Of a DNA stretch of 64,000 nt, positions 12,466-49,079 are shown piece by piece. Both the position numbers and the translations under genes were made by a program. Under the pieces are notes generated by a model. That model did no database searches. It was given only the letters and a program-made list of their open reading frames with translations, and was not told the DNA's origin. Every line of letters begins with the position of its first letter. Within the stretch, counting starts at the first letter, position 1. Source of the DNA: Tillus elongatus (lineage: Eukaryota; Arthropoda; Insecta; Coleoptera; Cleridae); contig OZ023268.1 of NCBI GenBank assembly GCA_964006375.1, forward strand, positions 82,719,835 to 82,783,834, in the 5' to 3' direction.

Positions 12466-12526
12466 CGATTAAGTTGAATTGTGTGTTAAAACGAATCAAG
12501 TTAAATATCAATATCGTGCAAACATA

Positions 12527-15449
12527 AGTAGGGGAGAGGGGGGGACATTTGGACACGGGGCAGAATTGGACAGTTTGAATTTACCGCCTTACCATACCCG
12601 CTGTGCGCCATCGCCGCTACAAAACACTGCCCTAGTGACCATTTTTCAGTTCACAATTATTCATGGTGATAGGTGGTTGTAAAGAAATATGGTGATTTTT
12701 TTTCCATTTGGGAGGTGAGTTTTGTAAGTTTTGAGTTGGTCAATAAATAGCTGTCACTTTCTTTGTTGTCGTTTTATCGTGAATCTGTCATATATACGCA
12801 AAAGTACCATGTTTCGACAAACGTTTCTGTTTTTGTTGTAAAGATAACATAACCTACATAATCATGTTGGCGGATTCTTAACAAAAAAGTGCTTGGGGGC
12901 AGAATTGGACAAATTTTCTGGGGCAGATTTGGACTGTCCACTTTCAATATTTCAAAATCTTTGCTTTTTTGGAGAATCAAAAAACTAAAGAAAATATCTG
13001 TTGTTAATGACGACTCTGGACAGGAAGATATAGAAGATTTTCCCATCAATAATGAATACAAATGTAAGTACGCATCAAGACAGGTTTCCTCCGCTTCAGA
13101 AGAAAAAGAATTAGAGGATTACTTAGTAAGATGTTCCGAGCTAAGCTACGGTTTGACGTACAAAAATACAAGGAAACTTGCTTTCCAGTTCGCAGATGCT
13201 AGAAAGAAAAAGTTTCCAAATAATTGGTCTGTCAATGAAATGGCGAGAGAGGAGTGGATGAAAACATACATGAAGCGTCATCCCAGACTCTCATTAAGAA
13301 AGCCAGAAAACACGAGCTTGGCACGAGCAACAGCTTTTAACCAGGATAACGTTGACCAGTTTTTTAACAATTACGTTTCCGTGCAAAGCAAATACCATTT
13401 TACATCGGACCGAATATATAACCTGGATGAGACTGGTATTCAGACAGTATTACAAGCGCCGAAAGTAATAGCACCAACTGGCAAAAAGCAAATAGGACAG
13501 GTGGTGTCTGCTGAAAGAGGTTCACTTGTCACTTTTTGTGGTATTGTTTCTACCACCGGTGGCACTATTCCACCAGTGTACATATTTCCGCGGAAAAAGA
13601 TAACAGATGAGCATATGATAGGCTGTGTGACAGGCTCGATAGCATTTGGTTCAAGTAATGGCTAGATAACTACTGATATTTTTCTTGATGTATTAAAGCA
13701 TATTCAAAGATACACCAGCAGCACAACTTCAAACCCTGTTCTTTTGCTCTTAGACAATCACCAGAGTCACACTGCTTTGAATGTCATTAATTTTTGCAGA
13801 GGGCATGGAATCGTTTTACTTTCCTTTCCCCCACACTGCACACATCGTATGCAGCCTTTGGACGTGGGGCTGTACGGTCCCTTTAAAAGTCGATGTAAAG
13901 TGTCGTTTAACAATTTTATGGCTACCAGCAGTGGAACTACTATCAAAATATATAATATACCTCGACTGACAGCTAATCCATATTTGCTTACATTTATTTT
14001 GAAAAAACGGGGATGTGGCCTATCAACCGCCTAAAATATGATAATGCAGATATGTCAGTATTATCAGTTTCATCACTACAAGAAATGAATACCAATGATC
14101 ACGATGAAGCCAAAGAAGAAGCACAACCCTCAACAAGTAGTAAAATGCCATTTCTGCCACAGTCTGAAGTTCATGCGATGGTATCAAATATAATTGAGGA
14201 AATTTTGTCCAAAGTTTATAATTCTGCAAAAGTTGAAATAACAGATGTGAGACCACTTCCTAAACTTGTGCCAACGATTACTCGAAAAATAAATAAAGGA
14301 TCGAAATCAACTGTTTACACCAGCACTCCCGAGAGAGAAATGATTGAAAGACTTGAAAATGAAAGAAAAGAAAAAAGTAGAGGTAGCGGTGTAAAAAGAA
14401 AAGTCTTCTGTTTGAAAGTGGACAAGACAAACGCAAATTCTAAGAGAGCAAAACAAAAAAGTAAACCGACAAAAAAATCGAAAGCATCTCCATCATCCAC
14501 ATCAAAGTCTGACGATGAATTGCTGAATGCAGAATCTAAATTTACATCATTTACATCAGACGACGAAAATGTGGATTTCGGAATTGAATCAGATGAAGAA
14601 ACAAATCATTTGTGTCTTTTGGATGACGAAAAGGTATTGGAAAACGATTACTTGCTAGTCAAGTTTCCTACAAAGAAAACCATCCGGTAAGTTCAAAATA
14701 GGTTCTCAGTGCGAATATATAGATAGGTGTCTGTAAGTTAACTATTTATTGTTGTGCTTTTTTCAGATATTATGTGGGTCTAGTTATTTCTATAGATGGT
14801 CCCAATACATTCCTTATAAAAATTATGAGGAACAAACGTAATATTGGATTTGTGTTTCCTCCTGCAGAGGATATATCAAGAGTGTTTCGATCAAATGTTG
14901 TTGCTAAACTTCCATGTCCACAGAAGCTTGGGTCGTCCACAAGACTCAGTTCTGTTGTTAAATTTGACATGAAATTCGATGGGCTCCATATTGAATAATA
15001 TATAATATTGATTAATATATCATAACTACTTAAGTCTTACATACGCTTAATCAAAATTATTGCAAACTATTTTGTTACTTTTTTTTAAAGAAATTTCATT
15101 TTAATTTTGTACCAAAATATACATGTGTATTTTTATGGGTATACAATATAGTAATATCTTTTGTTGTACGTAATACTGAGCCTAATTTCAAAATTATTAT
15201 AATACAGAAATCTGTCCAAAAGTGCCCCAGGCGGTGTCCAAATGTACCCAGGGTAGGGGCACATTTGTACAAAATAAAAAATATCTTAAAATGCTAATAA
15301 AAAATTCATTTACCTTATCAAACAGCCCATGAAAGATGTATCTTTACCCATGCAATTATGTAATGACTTTGATTCTACCCAACAACAAATATTTGTAACA
15401 ATATCGTAATTTGAATAAAATTGTCCAAGGTGCCCCCCTCTCCCCTACT
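12527..15449 (+). mobile_element. pogo/Tigger-like DNA transposon, full length
   Basis: Ends AGTAGGGGAGAGGGGG (12527 on) and its complement (to about 15449) are terminal inverted repeats. Subterminal motifs such as GGGGCAGAATTGGACA and GTCCAAAAGTGCCCC recur at both sides. Between them lies a DDD transposase gene. The element is about 2.9 kb, usual for pogo/Tigger. I could not settle its TA duplication. Confidence 0.75.
12889..14998 (+). pseudogene. pogo-like DDE transposase with one intron, two lesions
   Basis: The reading starts upstream of a CENP-B-type HTH (WSVNEMAREEWMKTYMKRHP near 13230). It then shows the catalytic strand YNLDETGIQTV near 13420, LLLDNHQSHTA near 13745 and HRMQPLDVGLYGPFK near 13850, so all three Asp of the DDD triad are present. 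A TAG at 13663 replaces what is normally Trp before the second Asp. A frameshift at the A-run near 14005 breaks the frame again. A Ser/Lys/acidic-rich C-terminal extension (14013-14686) ends at a GT donor. An 80-bp intron (14687-14766) and a final exon to TAA at 14998 follow; the joined codon is Arg. The N-terminal first HTH is not evident, so a missed 5' exon or truncation is possible. Confidence 0.75.
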
Positions 15450-15450
15450 G

Positions 15451-16080
15451 AAAATAAGTAAGAATAAGACTGCGAAAATAGATGTAAGGGTAAACGGCCA
15501 ACAACTTGAACAAGTCGAAATATTCACGTACCTTGGGACTGTTATCATGGATGATGGTAAATGAGAACTCAAAAGAAGGGTCGCTATGGCAAAGCAAGCA
15601 TTTAATAAACAAAGTACTCTTCTCACTAATAAATATTTTAACTTCGACATGAGGAAAACGTTCAGCAAGTCGTACATATGGAGTGTGGTAGTGTATGCGG
15701 CGGAAACCTGGACTGTGCATAAGCAGGACATGAATACAACAGAAGCTTTTGAAATGTGGTCATGAACAAAAATGACAAAGATACGGTACACCGAGAGAAA
15801 AAAGAATAAAAGATGAGAAAGAAGAAGCTCGCTGTAAGGAACTGAAGGGAGAAAGGTAACATTTATTGATCATATTCTAAGACATAATAATTTTCTGACA
15901 ACATTATTTGTAGGACACCTACCTAGAAAAAGGAGAAGAGGGAGACAAGGGAGGAAACTTCTGGAAAATCTGGCACAACTGGTGAAGTGTGGGAGTTATA
16001 ACGAAGTGAAGAGAGCTCCTGGAGACGGAAAGTCATAGTTGTCATCATTGACAAGGGAACATCGCTTTTAGATTGTGATA
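15451..16080 (+). pseudogene. RTE-type LINE 3' ORF fragment
   Basis: The plus-strand translation gives EIFTYLGTVIMDDGK, then RRVAMAKQAFNKQS, then KSYIWSVVVYAAETWT. This is the region after the RT core in RTE-clade elements. Several stops interrupt it. It directly abuts the pogo-like element's right end. Confidence 0.65.
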
Positions 16081-16139
16081 TGTAATTAGTCAATATTTGT
16101 CTAGTGGAAAAAACAAATAATTCATATTTTAACGGTAGT

Positions 16140-16145
16140 TTATTG
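16140..16145 (-). terminator. HSP70 polyadenylation signal candidate
   Basis: AATAAA on the minus strand about 77 bases after the HSP70 stop codon (16224-16222). It is the nearest canonical hexamer in a plausible position. Confidence 0.5.
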
Positions 16146-16221
16146 TGCGTGTAAATAAAATAAATATCGAATCAAATAAATATCCTACATACATAAAATC
16201 ATATAACATTTTACGGATAAT

Positions 16222-41560
<25,339 letters not shown>

Positions 41561-41631
41561 AGTTTAGTCTTCTTGGTGTTCTACTTGCTTTAAAAACTAA
41601 TAACCTTAAGATGGCCGAAGTTTTAATTTCC

Positions 41632-41637
41632 TTATAG
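41632..41637 (-). promoter_or_regulatory. Possible HSP70 TATA box
   Basis: TATAAG on the minus strand about 72 bases upstream of the HSP70 ATG. Position is plausible for a short 5' UTR. There is no supporting initiator or heat shock element that I could confirm. Confidence 0.25.
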
Positions 41638-41639
41638 TA

Positions 41640-42370
41640 GATTTTTGATACACCCAATTCTGCGTTTTTCGTTTTCCAATTTCCACAACTTTTTTTCAAT
41701 GGTACCTACTTTTCGTGTCAATCTAAATACACACTATCTCAACTTGCAACTTGACAATTTAAATCTTCAGTTATATCTTCCAGTTTCTTGCCAGCTATTC
41801 ACTTCTTAATTAATCCTTATTTATCTTTTGTTCTTTTCTTGTCGTTCAGTGTTTGGAATGTAAATGTTTTGTAAAAACTTGCTATATTTGTGTTTTCATC
41901 AACGGAGAACTTTGAATTTGACAGTGCGATCGAGAGATGAACTATTTGAATGTCCGCCAACTTTTCACTTTTATTAAACCACCATTTCATTCAATGCTAA
42001 GATCGTACTAGTTCGTTCGTTGTCGGAAAAGCTGCTGTTTTACCTGTTATTTATATTACGGAAGACTGAAATCATGCAAATAGTTACCGTACATTGCATA
42101 GGTCTGGTGCAAGGTCGAAATCATCCATGCGGCGATGGTATCGTGACCGAATAAATTGTTTTATCAATAAAAATAATTATTTTAGGATTTAGCTCGAATA
42201 CATTAACGTTTTAATGCGGCTTTGAAAATATAAGTTTAAAATTTGATCGGAGGTTTTATATTCCTTAGTGCGAATATTTTATATTCTGTAGGGCATAAAA
42301 CGTAAATTATTTTCACAATCGAAATGAAAAGAACTGAAGACAGCGAGTAAAATGGTTGCGACGACAGGGC
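41640..42370. other. HSP70 upstream region, no element recognised
   Basis: No consecutive inverted GAA/TTC triplets of heat shock elements, and no TE proteins or TIRs, were seen. Promoter elements could be present but cannot be called by eye. Confidence 0.4.
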
Positions 42371-42473
42371 GATAATGGCTGCGTTCACCACCCACAAACG
42401 GCCGAGTTTAAGTATTCTATTGACTGTTGCTACAATTCAGCGGTTGGTAATCTTATGAACGCATTGTTGACTT
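42370..42473 (+). repeat. Dispersed repeat with TGCGTTCA/TGAACGCA ends, copy 2
   Basis: GGCTGCGTTCACC on the left and CTTATGAACGCATTGTTG on the right. The interior shares ACAATTCAGCGGTT with the copy at 8147-8258. Confidence 0.5.
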
Positions 42474-42509
42474 GAAGCAGTATTTTTACATTTGACTGTC
42501 TTTTTTTAA

Positions 42510-42935
42510 TTGCCCGTTATAGTCTGTAGTTATCACCCCAACCAAAGCAAAATGATAAGGAAAATCATGATCTACCTCATTCCAATGAAATTAGCTGATG
42601 ACTCACTTGATATCGACGTGATAGAACTGGCGATAGAAAATTTAGCTTTGTCAGCGTCTATAGTGCCGCCTGAAAGAACCAAACCAACGACAAATGAAGA
42701 TTATTACGAGGATGTAATGAGCGAGTTCAGCAGGCGCCAGTAGCTGCATTGTTATGTCAAAAAGTGTTGACAAACTTCAACGTTTTGCCAACATTTTTTG
42801 ATATAACAATGCATCTACTGGTAGCGCTGGCGCCTGGTGAACTCGCCCATTATCAAATTACACTCCAGATGATGTTCATAAGAATTTCAGAATGTCTCCA
42901 ACAATCAGTAGCGGCTTGTGCCTTAATGCATTGGG
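42510..42935 (+). pseudogene. Possible Harbinger-like transposase N-terminal fragment
   Basis: The frame 42510-42720 ends NEDYYEDVM. After a 138-bp palindromic insertion the sequence gives HKNFRMSPTISSGL at about 42868-42912. An acidic YYE segment before an FRMS motif is the layout at the N-terminus of HARBI1-like transposases. The match is short and no catalytic region follows, so this is tentative. Confidence 0.35.
42715..42852. mobile_element. 138-bp palindromic MITE
   Basis: TAATGAGCGAGTTCAGCAGG at the left is mirrored by CCTGGTGAACTCGCCCATTA at the right. The arms continue through GGCGCCAG and TGCATTGTTAT, about 55-65 bp each, with a short loop near 42775. It interrupts the frame above. 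Confidence 0.65.
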
Positions 42936-43187
42936 GGTGCGCAAGAAAAAAATGAAGGGTTCCCCTCTTTTTTCCCCGAAAATATATTATAAAAAAACCT
43001 ACTTATTAAACTTAATAATTATTAACTACTTACCAAGTTTTCCTCTAGTTAGTTATAGGTTGTGGTTGTTAAAAAGTCCTTTCCTTTGATAATTACTAAC
43101 TATATAATTTTAAATGTGTTGTTTGATATTAAATACATGACAGTATGTGATCTTTGTCGTTTTATACTGCACGTATCTTTTCAATTT

Positions 43188-43190
<3 letters not shown>

Positions 43191-43280
<90 letters not shown>
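43191..43280. repeat. (TA)n microsatellite, about 90 bp
   Basis: Directly abuts the CCGGGTGGTCC end of the foldback structure. Confidence 0.95.
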
Positions 43281-43282
<2 letters not shown>

Positions 43283-43957
43283 GGGTGGTCCTCCGGGAGG
43301 TCCCACGATCGATTGCGGGAACACTGTCAATAGGAAAAACCTGAAAATTGGACATTACACTAAAGTCGTTGGGGGACACAGGTTAAAAATATTTACAAGA
43401 TGGAGGCACTTCCGGTTATACCGGAAGTAGATGTCAATTCGCTTATTTTAAATGGAACACCCTATATTTTATTGCAGTTTCAGATGCTACAATAAATTCT
43501 GAACACTTTTTATAAATAATGTTCTATACCTATCATCAACTGCCCAGAATATATTTAGACTTTAAGATAAAATTTGACATTTACGGCCAGTCATATAGAT
43601 ACCGATATTTTTATAATAAGAACATATTTCGTTATGATTTTTAGAATTCTTTTCAAAGATATTTCACTCCATCTATTTCCACATCGTGACTAATGATAGA
43701 GTATACAGAGTGTCCAAAAAAAATTCTTGAAGTTTGCAATGAGAAATTGCGAAAATCTCGCGATTTTCAAATTGGAACCCCCTTTTTTTATAACACTATC
43801 GTATTAAACTCAAAAAAGCACTGACACTTTGTATGTAATTACCTATACCTAAATTAAACGGTTTTCATTTTATTTTGAAAAAACTCGTTTCAAAGCCAGA
43901 TATTTTGATAAATTTCTTACCATAAACTTTGACAGTTTGTTGATTAACTAGCTATAA

Positions 43958-44218
43958 ATGGCACGGTTAAATTACACACACGAAGATTATTTTAATTTAT
44001 TTACTATTTATGGAGAATGTAATAAAGTAGTTTCGCGAACGTGTGATACATTTGCTGATAGATATCCATATAAACAGAGACCGTCACGTAAAACCCTCAA
44101 ACGAATAGTAGACAATTTCAAAAACTGCGGATCTGTCAAGAAAAATGTGCATAGGGCTAAACCCGTTGTTAACAATGAACAAATTGAGACAGCAATTTTT
44201 AGGTATTTTGCCATATAA
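43958..44218 (+). pseudogene. Inverted duplicate of transposase N-terminus
   Basis: 87 codons starting MARLNYTHEDYFNLF, identical for about 80 residues to the start of the minus-strand transposase at 45439. It then diverges to a stop. It is the HTH-containing DNA-binding part only, and has no catalytic residue. Confidence 0.8.
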
Positions 44219-44303
44219 CCTTATATAAAACCATCAAACAGATAATACAAATAAAAAAAAAATAATTCACACACAACATGGACTGAATAAAATGAAACAA
44301 AAA

Positions 44304-45439
44304 TTAACGTCCTATGTGTTCAAATTGACGACCTCTGGCGTCAAGACATTTTTCACACCTACGTGTCAATCCCTCATGTGTGGCCCTTCTTATTGAATCC
44401 GGATCCAATTCACGAAATGATTCGCGAACCCGCTGCATGCAATCTTCTTTAGTAGAAACTGCAGTGTTGTAGATTTTATTTTTTATAGTACCCCATATAA
44501 AAAAATCGAGAACAGATAAGTCAGGAGATCGAGGCGGCCAGAGGTGTGGCCCATTGTTGGCAATCCATTGATCAGCAAATAGAGATTGTAAAATATTGTT
44601 AACCAGGTGACCATTATGAGGAGGGGCCCCATCATGTTGGTAAAATATTTGCCTATATTCATTCAAAGGAAGGTTGTCCAAATAAGTTACTGCCAAATTT
44701 TGCAAAATTTCCAAATAACGCTCACCGACAAATAAATAAATAATAATAAACAACGTATTTTATTAATTTCGGATTAATTCTCACCATTCAAATTATCGTC
44801 GTATATTTCTAGGGCAACGACGCCGTCATTCCTTATAGCACAATAAACATTAAACTGCCAGCTTTCCTGAAAATGTCCTTCCCTAGAAGGATGAACATTT
44901 GTGTCACTCCAATAGTGAGAATTTCTACGATTGAAAAGTCCATTTTTTGAAAATTTTGCTTCATCCGTCTATATGATGTTCTCTAAAAACTTTTCGTTTT
45001 CTTGGAATCGCATTAAAATAAATTCACAGAACTCCACCCTTCTGGAAAAATCAGTTTCCTTCAAATGTTGCACAACTGAAAAAGCATAAGGATGGAACTT
45101 ATGTTTACGTAAAATTCGCAGAACGGAGGTTTTGGACAATCCTGACTCCAGTGCTACTTGCCTCGTTGACTTTGTAGGGTATGCGGCAAAATATCCCAAA
45201 ATTGCTGTCTCAATTTGTTCATTGTTAACAACGGGTTTAGCCCTATGCACATTTTTCTTGACAGATCCGCAGTTTTTGAAATTGTCTACTATTCGTTTGA
45301 GGGTTTTACGTGACGGTCTCTGTTTATATGGATATCTATCAGCAAATGTATCACACGTTCGCGAAACTACTTTATTACATTCTCCATAAATAGTAAATAA
45401 ATTAAAATAATCTTCGTGTGTGTAATTTAACCGTGCCAT
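44304..45439 (-). pseudogene. DD41D transposase (DUF4817-type N-terminus)
   Basis: The N-terminal 156 codons (45439-44969) hold the HTH region with RPSRKTLKRIVDNF and TSVLRILRKHKFHPYAF. A stop follows ENII. Catalytic-core pieces continue out of frame (SHYWSDTNVHPS, CAIRNDGVVALEIYDDN). The C-terminal frame 44753-44304 has FYQHDGAPPHN with the second Asp and WPPRSPDLSVLDFFIWG with the third; 41 residues lie between them. A 57-bp insertion flanked by GGTGAG lies at about 44725-44790. It is not functional as it stands. Confidence 0.8.
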
Positions 45440-46091
45440 TTATAGCTAGTTAATCAACAAACTGTCAAAGTTTCCATAGAAACACACTCGGTAATTTATT
45501 TTCCATGTCTAACGCTTATGGTAAGAAATTTATCAAAATATCTGGCTTTGAAATGAGTTTTTTCAAAATAAAATGAAAACCGTTTGATTTAGGTATAGGT
45601 AATTACATACAAAGTGTCAGTGCTTTTTTGAGTTTAACACGATAGTGTTATAAAAAAAGGGGGTTCCAATTTGAAAATCGCGAGATTTTCGCAATTTCTC
45701 ATTGCAAACTTCAAGAATTTTTTTTGGACACTCTGTATACTCTATCATTAGTCTCGATGTGGAAATAGATGGAGTGAAATATCTTTGAAGATAATTCTCA
45801 AAATCATAACGAAATATGTTCTTCTTCTGGGCAGTTGATGATAGGTATAGAACATTAATCATAAAAAGTGTTCAGAATTTATTGTAGCATCTGAAACTGC
45901 AATAAAATATAGGGTATTCCATTTAAAATAAGCGAATTGACATCTACTTCCGGTATAACCGGAAGTGCCTCCATCTTGTAAATATTTTTAACCTGTGTCC
46001 CCCAACGACTTTAGTGTAATGTCCAATTTTCAGGTTTTTCCTATTGACAGTGTTTCCGCAATCGTTCGTGGGACCTCCCGGAGGACCACCC

Positions 46092-46093
<2 letters not shown>

Positions 46094-46161
<68 letters not shown>
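46094..46161. repeat. (TA)n microsatellite, about 68 bp
   Basis: Directly follows the GGACCACCCGG end of the foldback structure. Confidence 0.95.
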
Positions 46162-46162
<1 letters not shown>

Positions 46163-47570
46163 TTTTCTTAACTTGAATTTTTAGATTGAATTAATTTTAT
46201 GAAAATACGCCAGAATTCCGTACGTGATAGACGCAAACTTATTATAAATTTTGACTAAAGAATTTAATATACTGTAAAATGTCTAAATGTGAGATGCTAT
46301 TCACGAGGATCTAATCTACCGTAGTTATATTCCTTCTACTAACACTATATTTTAGACTATATTTAATTATCGTTGTTTCAATTACGAAATATTTTGCTGT
46401 ATACAAATCAATAATAACATTGCTTTAAGAAAGATAATACGGTCCTGGCGATAAAATGAGCGATTACGCCTGTGATTCGAGAACAGCATAACTGTATGCC
46501 GAAGTCCCACCTTGGTCCGTTAAGCTGGAGCGATGGGGGCAAGGTCAAATATTTTATTCTCACAACATAAAAGGGCCGCCATACAAGATTCAGTGCTGGG
46601 TCTTATTATGCTATGCTGCAAGTGTGGAAGCAATCCGAAGTAGTAGTCATCATAATAATAATAATAATTGTCTGTTTAGAACATGTAAACAACGACGAAA
46701 TGATCTAATTAAAATCAATCGGACGCGAAGCACTACATGAAAATTACTACACACGCTCTGCGAAAAGTGCACTGCAAACTGCAAGTGTGGAATTTTAAAG
46801 CGCACAACCAGATTGTTTATTCGGTCGTTTTTGACGAAGATAGTCGATCATTTCGTATTGAAGTTTCCCATTTAGGTAGAGCGCCGAAGAATACACACCG
46901 ACGCAGGACTGTGTATATGGATTATATAACGTCGGCAACCATTAACACACTATACTTCTTCTGATTCTGTATTAATGGCTGTCGACTCTGCGATCCTCGA
47001 TATACTAATTTTGTTTGTGTAGAATGCAGGAGGTAAAAAAATAAAAATTTATTAAAATATAGCATAGCAAAAATATTATTTTCCCCCGGCAGGCGGCAGT
47101 GCGCGCGCACGAGTGCACTTATTGAGGAGCCGCCCCTGCCAACAACTTTCCAGGAATTGAGAATCACAGAGAATACCCGCAAAAATAGACAAATTCAAAA
47201 CAGTGGGGTGGCTACTTAACTAGACATGCTTCACCATTATGTTGAGATAGCCAGAGAAAATTAATTCCGCTTTGATAAATCTGCAACAGTTGAGTTGGAG
47301 CGATGACAACATACTTTGGCTCAACTATGCAACTGTTAGTACCAGGTCTAAAATATGGTGGGTAATCTAAACTGTTTTAGAGTTTAATGTCATTCTTTAA
47401 AACTGAAAACCAGTCGAAATGCTGTTTAGGTTTTTTTGTAAATCATCATCAAAATTCTTATAAAAGCTGATGAAAGCGTTGGCCTTGTTAATCGTTTTTT
47501 TTTTGTTTACATTAATGAACTGTATTTCTCAAACATGTTAAATCATATGTAAGGCTAGATGTATTCACAC
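46162..47570. other. No recognisable gene or element
   Basis: A 75-codon frame at 46737-46964 has no recognisable motif. A short ATA-type run lies near 46655. No TIRs or TE proteins were seen. Confidence 0.45.
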
Positions 47571-47575
47571 CATCA

Positions 47576-47945
47576 TTAAAACCGCAGACCGGTTTCGCTC
47601 TAATTAGAGCTTGTCAATACGGTATACTAATTACAGCGAGAACACACCTATAAAGTAATACGTCTATGGTAGACAGCCTCCTAGAACATTGTGAGATGTA
47701 CGACAGGGTCGCCATCTCGGTGCGGAACCAGGCAGTATGTTGTCACGACAGCTCCAAATAACACAAAATGTTATAAAATAGAGACTGTGTACAACCAACT
47801 AACAATTTTATAAATTGTTAGTTCTTCCCTAATAAAGATAACTAACCTAATAGCCGTAGTACTTTTTAGGTGTGTTCTCGCTGTAATTAGTATACCGTGC
47901 CAACGAGCTCTAATTAGAGCGAAACCGGTGTGAACTGTCGTAACT
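47576..47945. repeat. Inverted Penelope-like terminal segments, pair 2
   Basis: Arms at about 47585-47660 and 47868-47936 are inverted copies (ACCGGTTTCGCTCTAATTAG against CTAATTAGAGCGAAACCGGT, and GGTGTGTTCTCGCTGTAATT). In each, the hairpin GCTCTAATTAGAGC is directly followed by GAAACCGG. This echoes the stem II and GAAAC part of hammerhead motifs in Penelope-like elements. The CTGATGA half is poorly kept. The 200-bp spacer is unrecognised. Confidence 0.45.
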
Positions 47946-48029
47946 CATTTTTTTCAAATGGAACAGCCTGTATGTTATTTCAGTTTTATTTACAGATTAT
48001 GTAATTTGAATTTTATGTATTTTATCAGC

Positions 48030-48345
48030 AAATTTTCGTGTACAATATATCAGTCAGTTTTCGCAGAAATACTTTTTTGACCAGTTGTTGTGAAATATTA
48101 GTCATTAATAAGTCATGTTTAATAGATTATTGTAAAAAAGATGTTTCGGAATTCACATGAAAAATCTGTTTTCGAATCTTCGTGAAAAGAAATTTGTTTA
48201 GGAAATTGTCGTGTAAAAAACTTTTTAAACTTTCGTAAAGAGACTTTTTTTTGGTTAATTTCATGTAACATTACTTTGGCCAATTTTTGTGGAAAAAAAA
48301 TGGATAATTTTCGTGAAAGAGGTTGCTTAAAAGTTTTCACGGAAA
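48030..48345 (+). repeat. Decayed minisatellite, about 26-bp period
   Basis: Around eleven or twelve loose copies of AATTTTCGTGNAAAA-like units occur. Starts include about 48033, 48058, 48150, 48176, 48204, 48258, 48283, 48305 and 48333. The variants read TTCGTGAAAAG, TCGTGTAAAAA, TTGTGGAAAAA and TTCGTGAAAGA. Confidence 0.55.
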
Positions 48346-48602
48346 AAATATGTTTTTTTAATTTTTTTTAAAAAGCTTTTTGTGAATAATTATATCTTGG
48401 GAAGTGGCGTTTTTGTGTAAATTGCTTGAATTGGTTTGTTGGCCCCAAAAATCTGAATAGTTTTTTCGGGGCAATTTTATTTATTTATGTTTTAGTGAAT
48501 TTTCGTAGAAAAAATTCTCTAATGGGGATTTTGAATTATGAAAAAATGTTTGCAAATGAGTGCGAACTAGACCCCTAGAACCCATATCCGGGGTCAGTTT
48601 CG

Positions 48603-48707
<105 letters not shown>

Positions 48708-49079
48708 CTGTCGCATTGAAAACGAAACAGACCGATTTGCGTCCAGAGAATTTTTTTAAAAAAACGATGAAACAAGTCAATTTTAATATTGAGGGGGACA
48801 TGTTTTGACATAAAACTCAACTTTGTCACATCAACCCCTTAAGGGTGGTGATAACAACCCTTACATTTTAAATAGTGAACATGGGTCGAGTGTTACATCA
48901 TTTGAAAGCTCTTTCTTTTCTGAATTCAGCACACTAATTTTTTTGGAAGTTTTATCAACTCGTTTAAAAATTATTCACAGTTGGAGTTGCAAGAACGTAT
49001 TTCATTCATTGTGATAAGAAATGCACTAATTAGTCAATTTTTCGTTAAAAAAAAACAAACGTTTAAAAATGTTTATTCA

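Larger units (their letters stand above)
43705..45735 (-). mobile_element. DD41D mariner-type element in foldback form
   Basis: Termini CAGAGTGTCCAAAAAAAATT and its complement, each with an adjacent TA. The transposase runs on the minus strand from 45439. The left end carries an inverted duplicate of the right end, including the first 80-odd codons of the transposase (plus-strand frame from 43958). Confidence 0.8.
43281..46093. repeat. Foldback: 920-bp inverted arms around a DD41D mariner
   Basis: Arm 43281-44218 is an inverted copy of 45172-46093. The outermost bases are CCGGGTGGTCCTCCGGGAGG and its complement, each touching a (TA)n tract. The arms contain about 360-420 bp outside the mariner ends and about 510-560 bp inside. 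The left arm has about 67 bp that the right lacks (near 43553-43619). The right arm has 43 bp that the left lacks (near 45472-45515). Confidence 0.85.

Noticed and set aside
41640..41950. Heat shock elements upstream of HSP70
   Set aside because: Scattered TTC and GAA triplets are present but not in the required alternating 5-bp register.
44725..44790. Intron in the foldback mariner transposase
   Set aside because: The 57-bp insertion is flanked by GGTGAG repeats. Splicing at the only GT-AG pair does not restore frame, so it is treated as an insertion or duplication.
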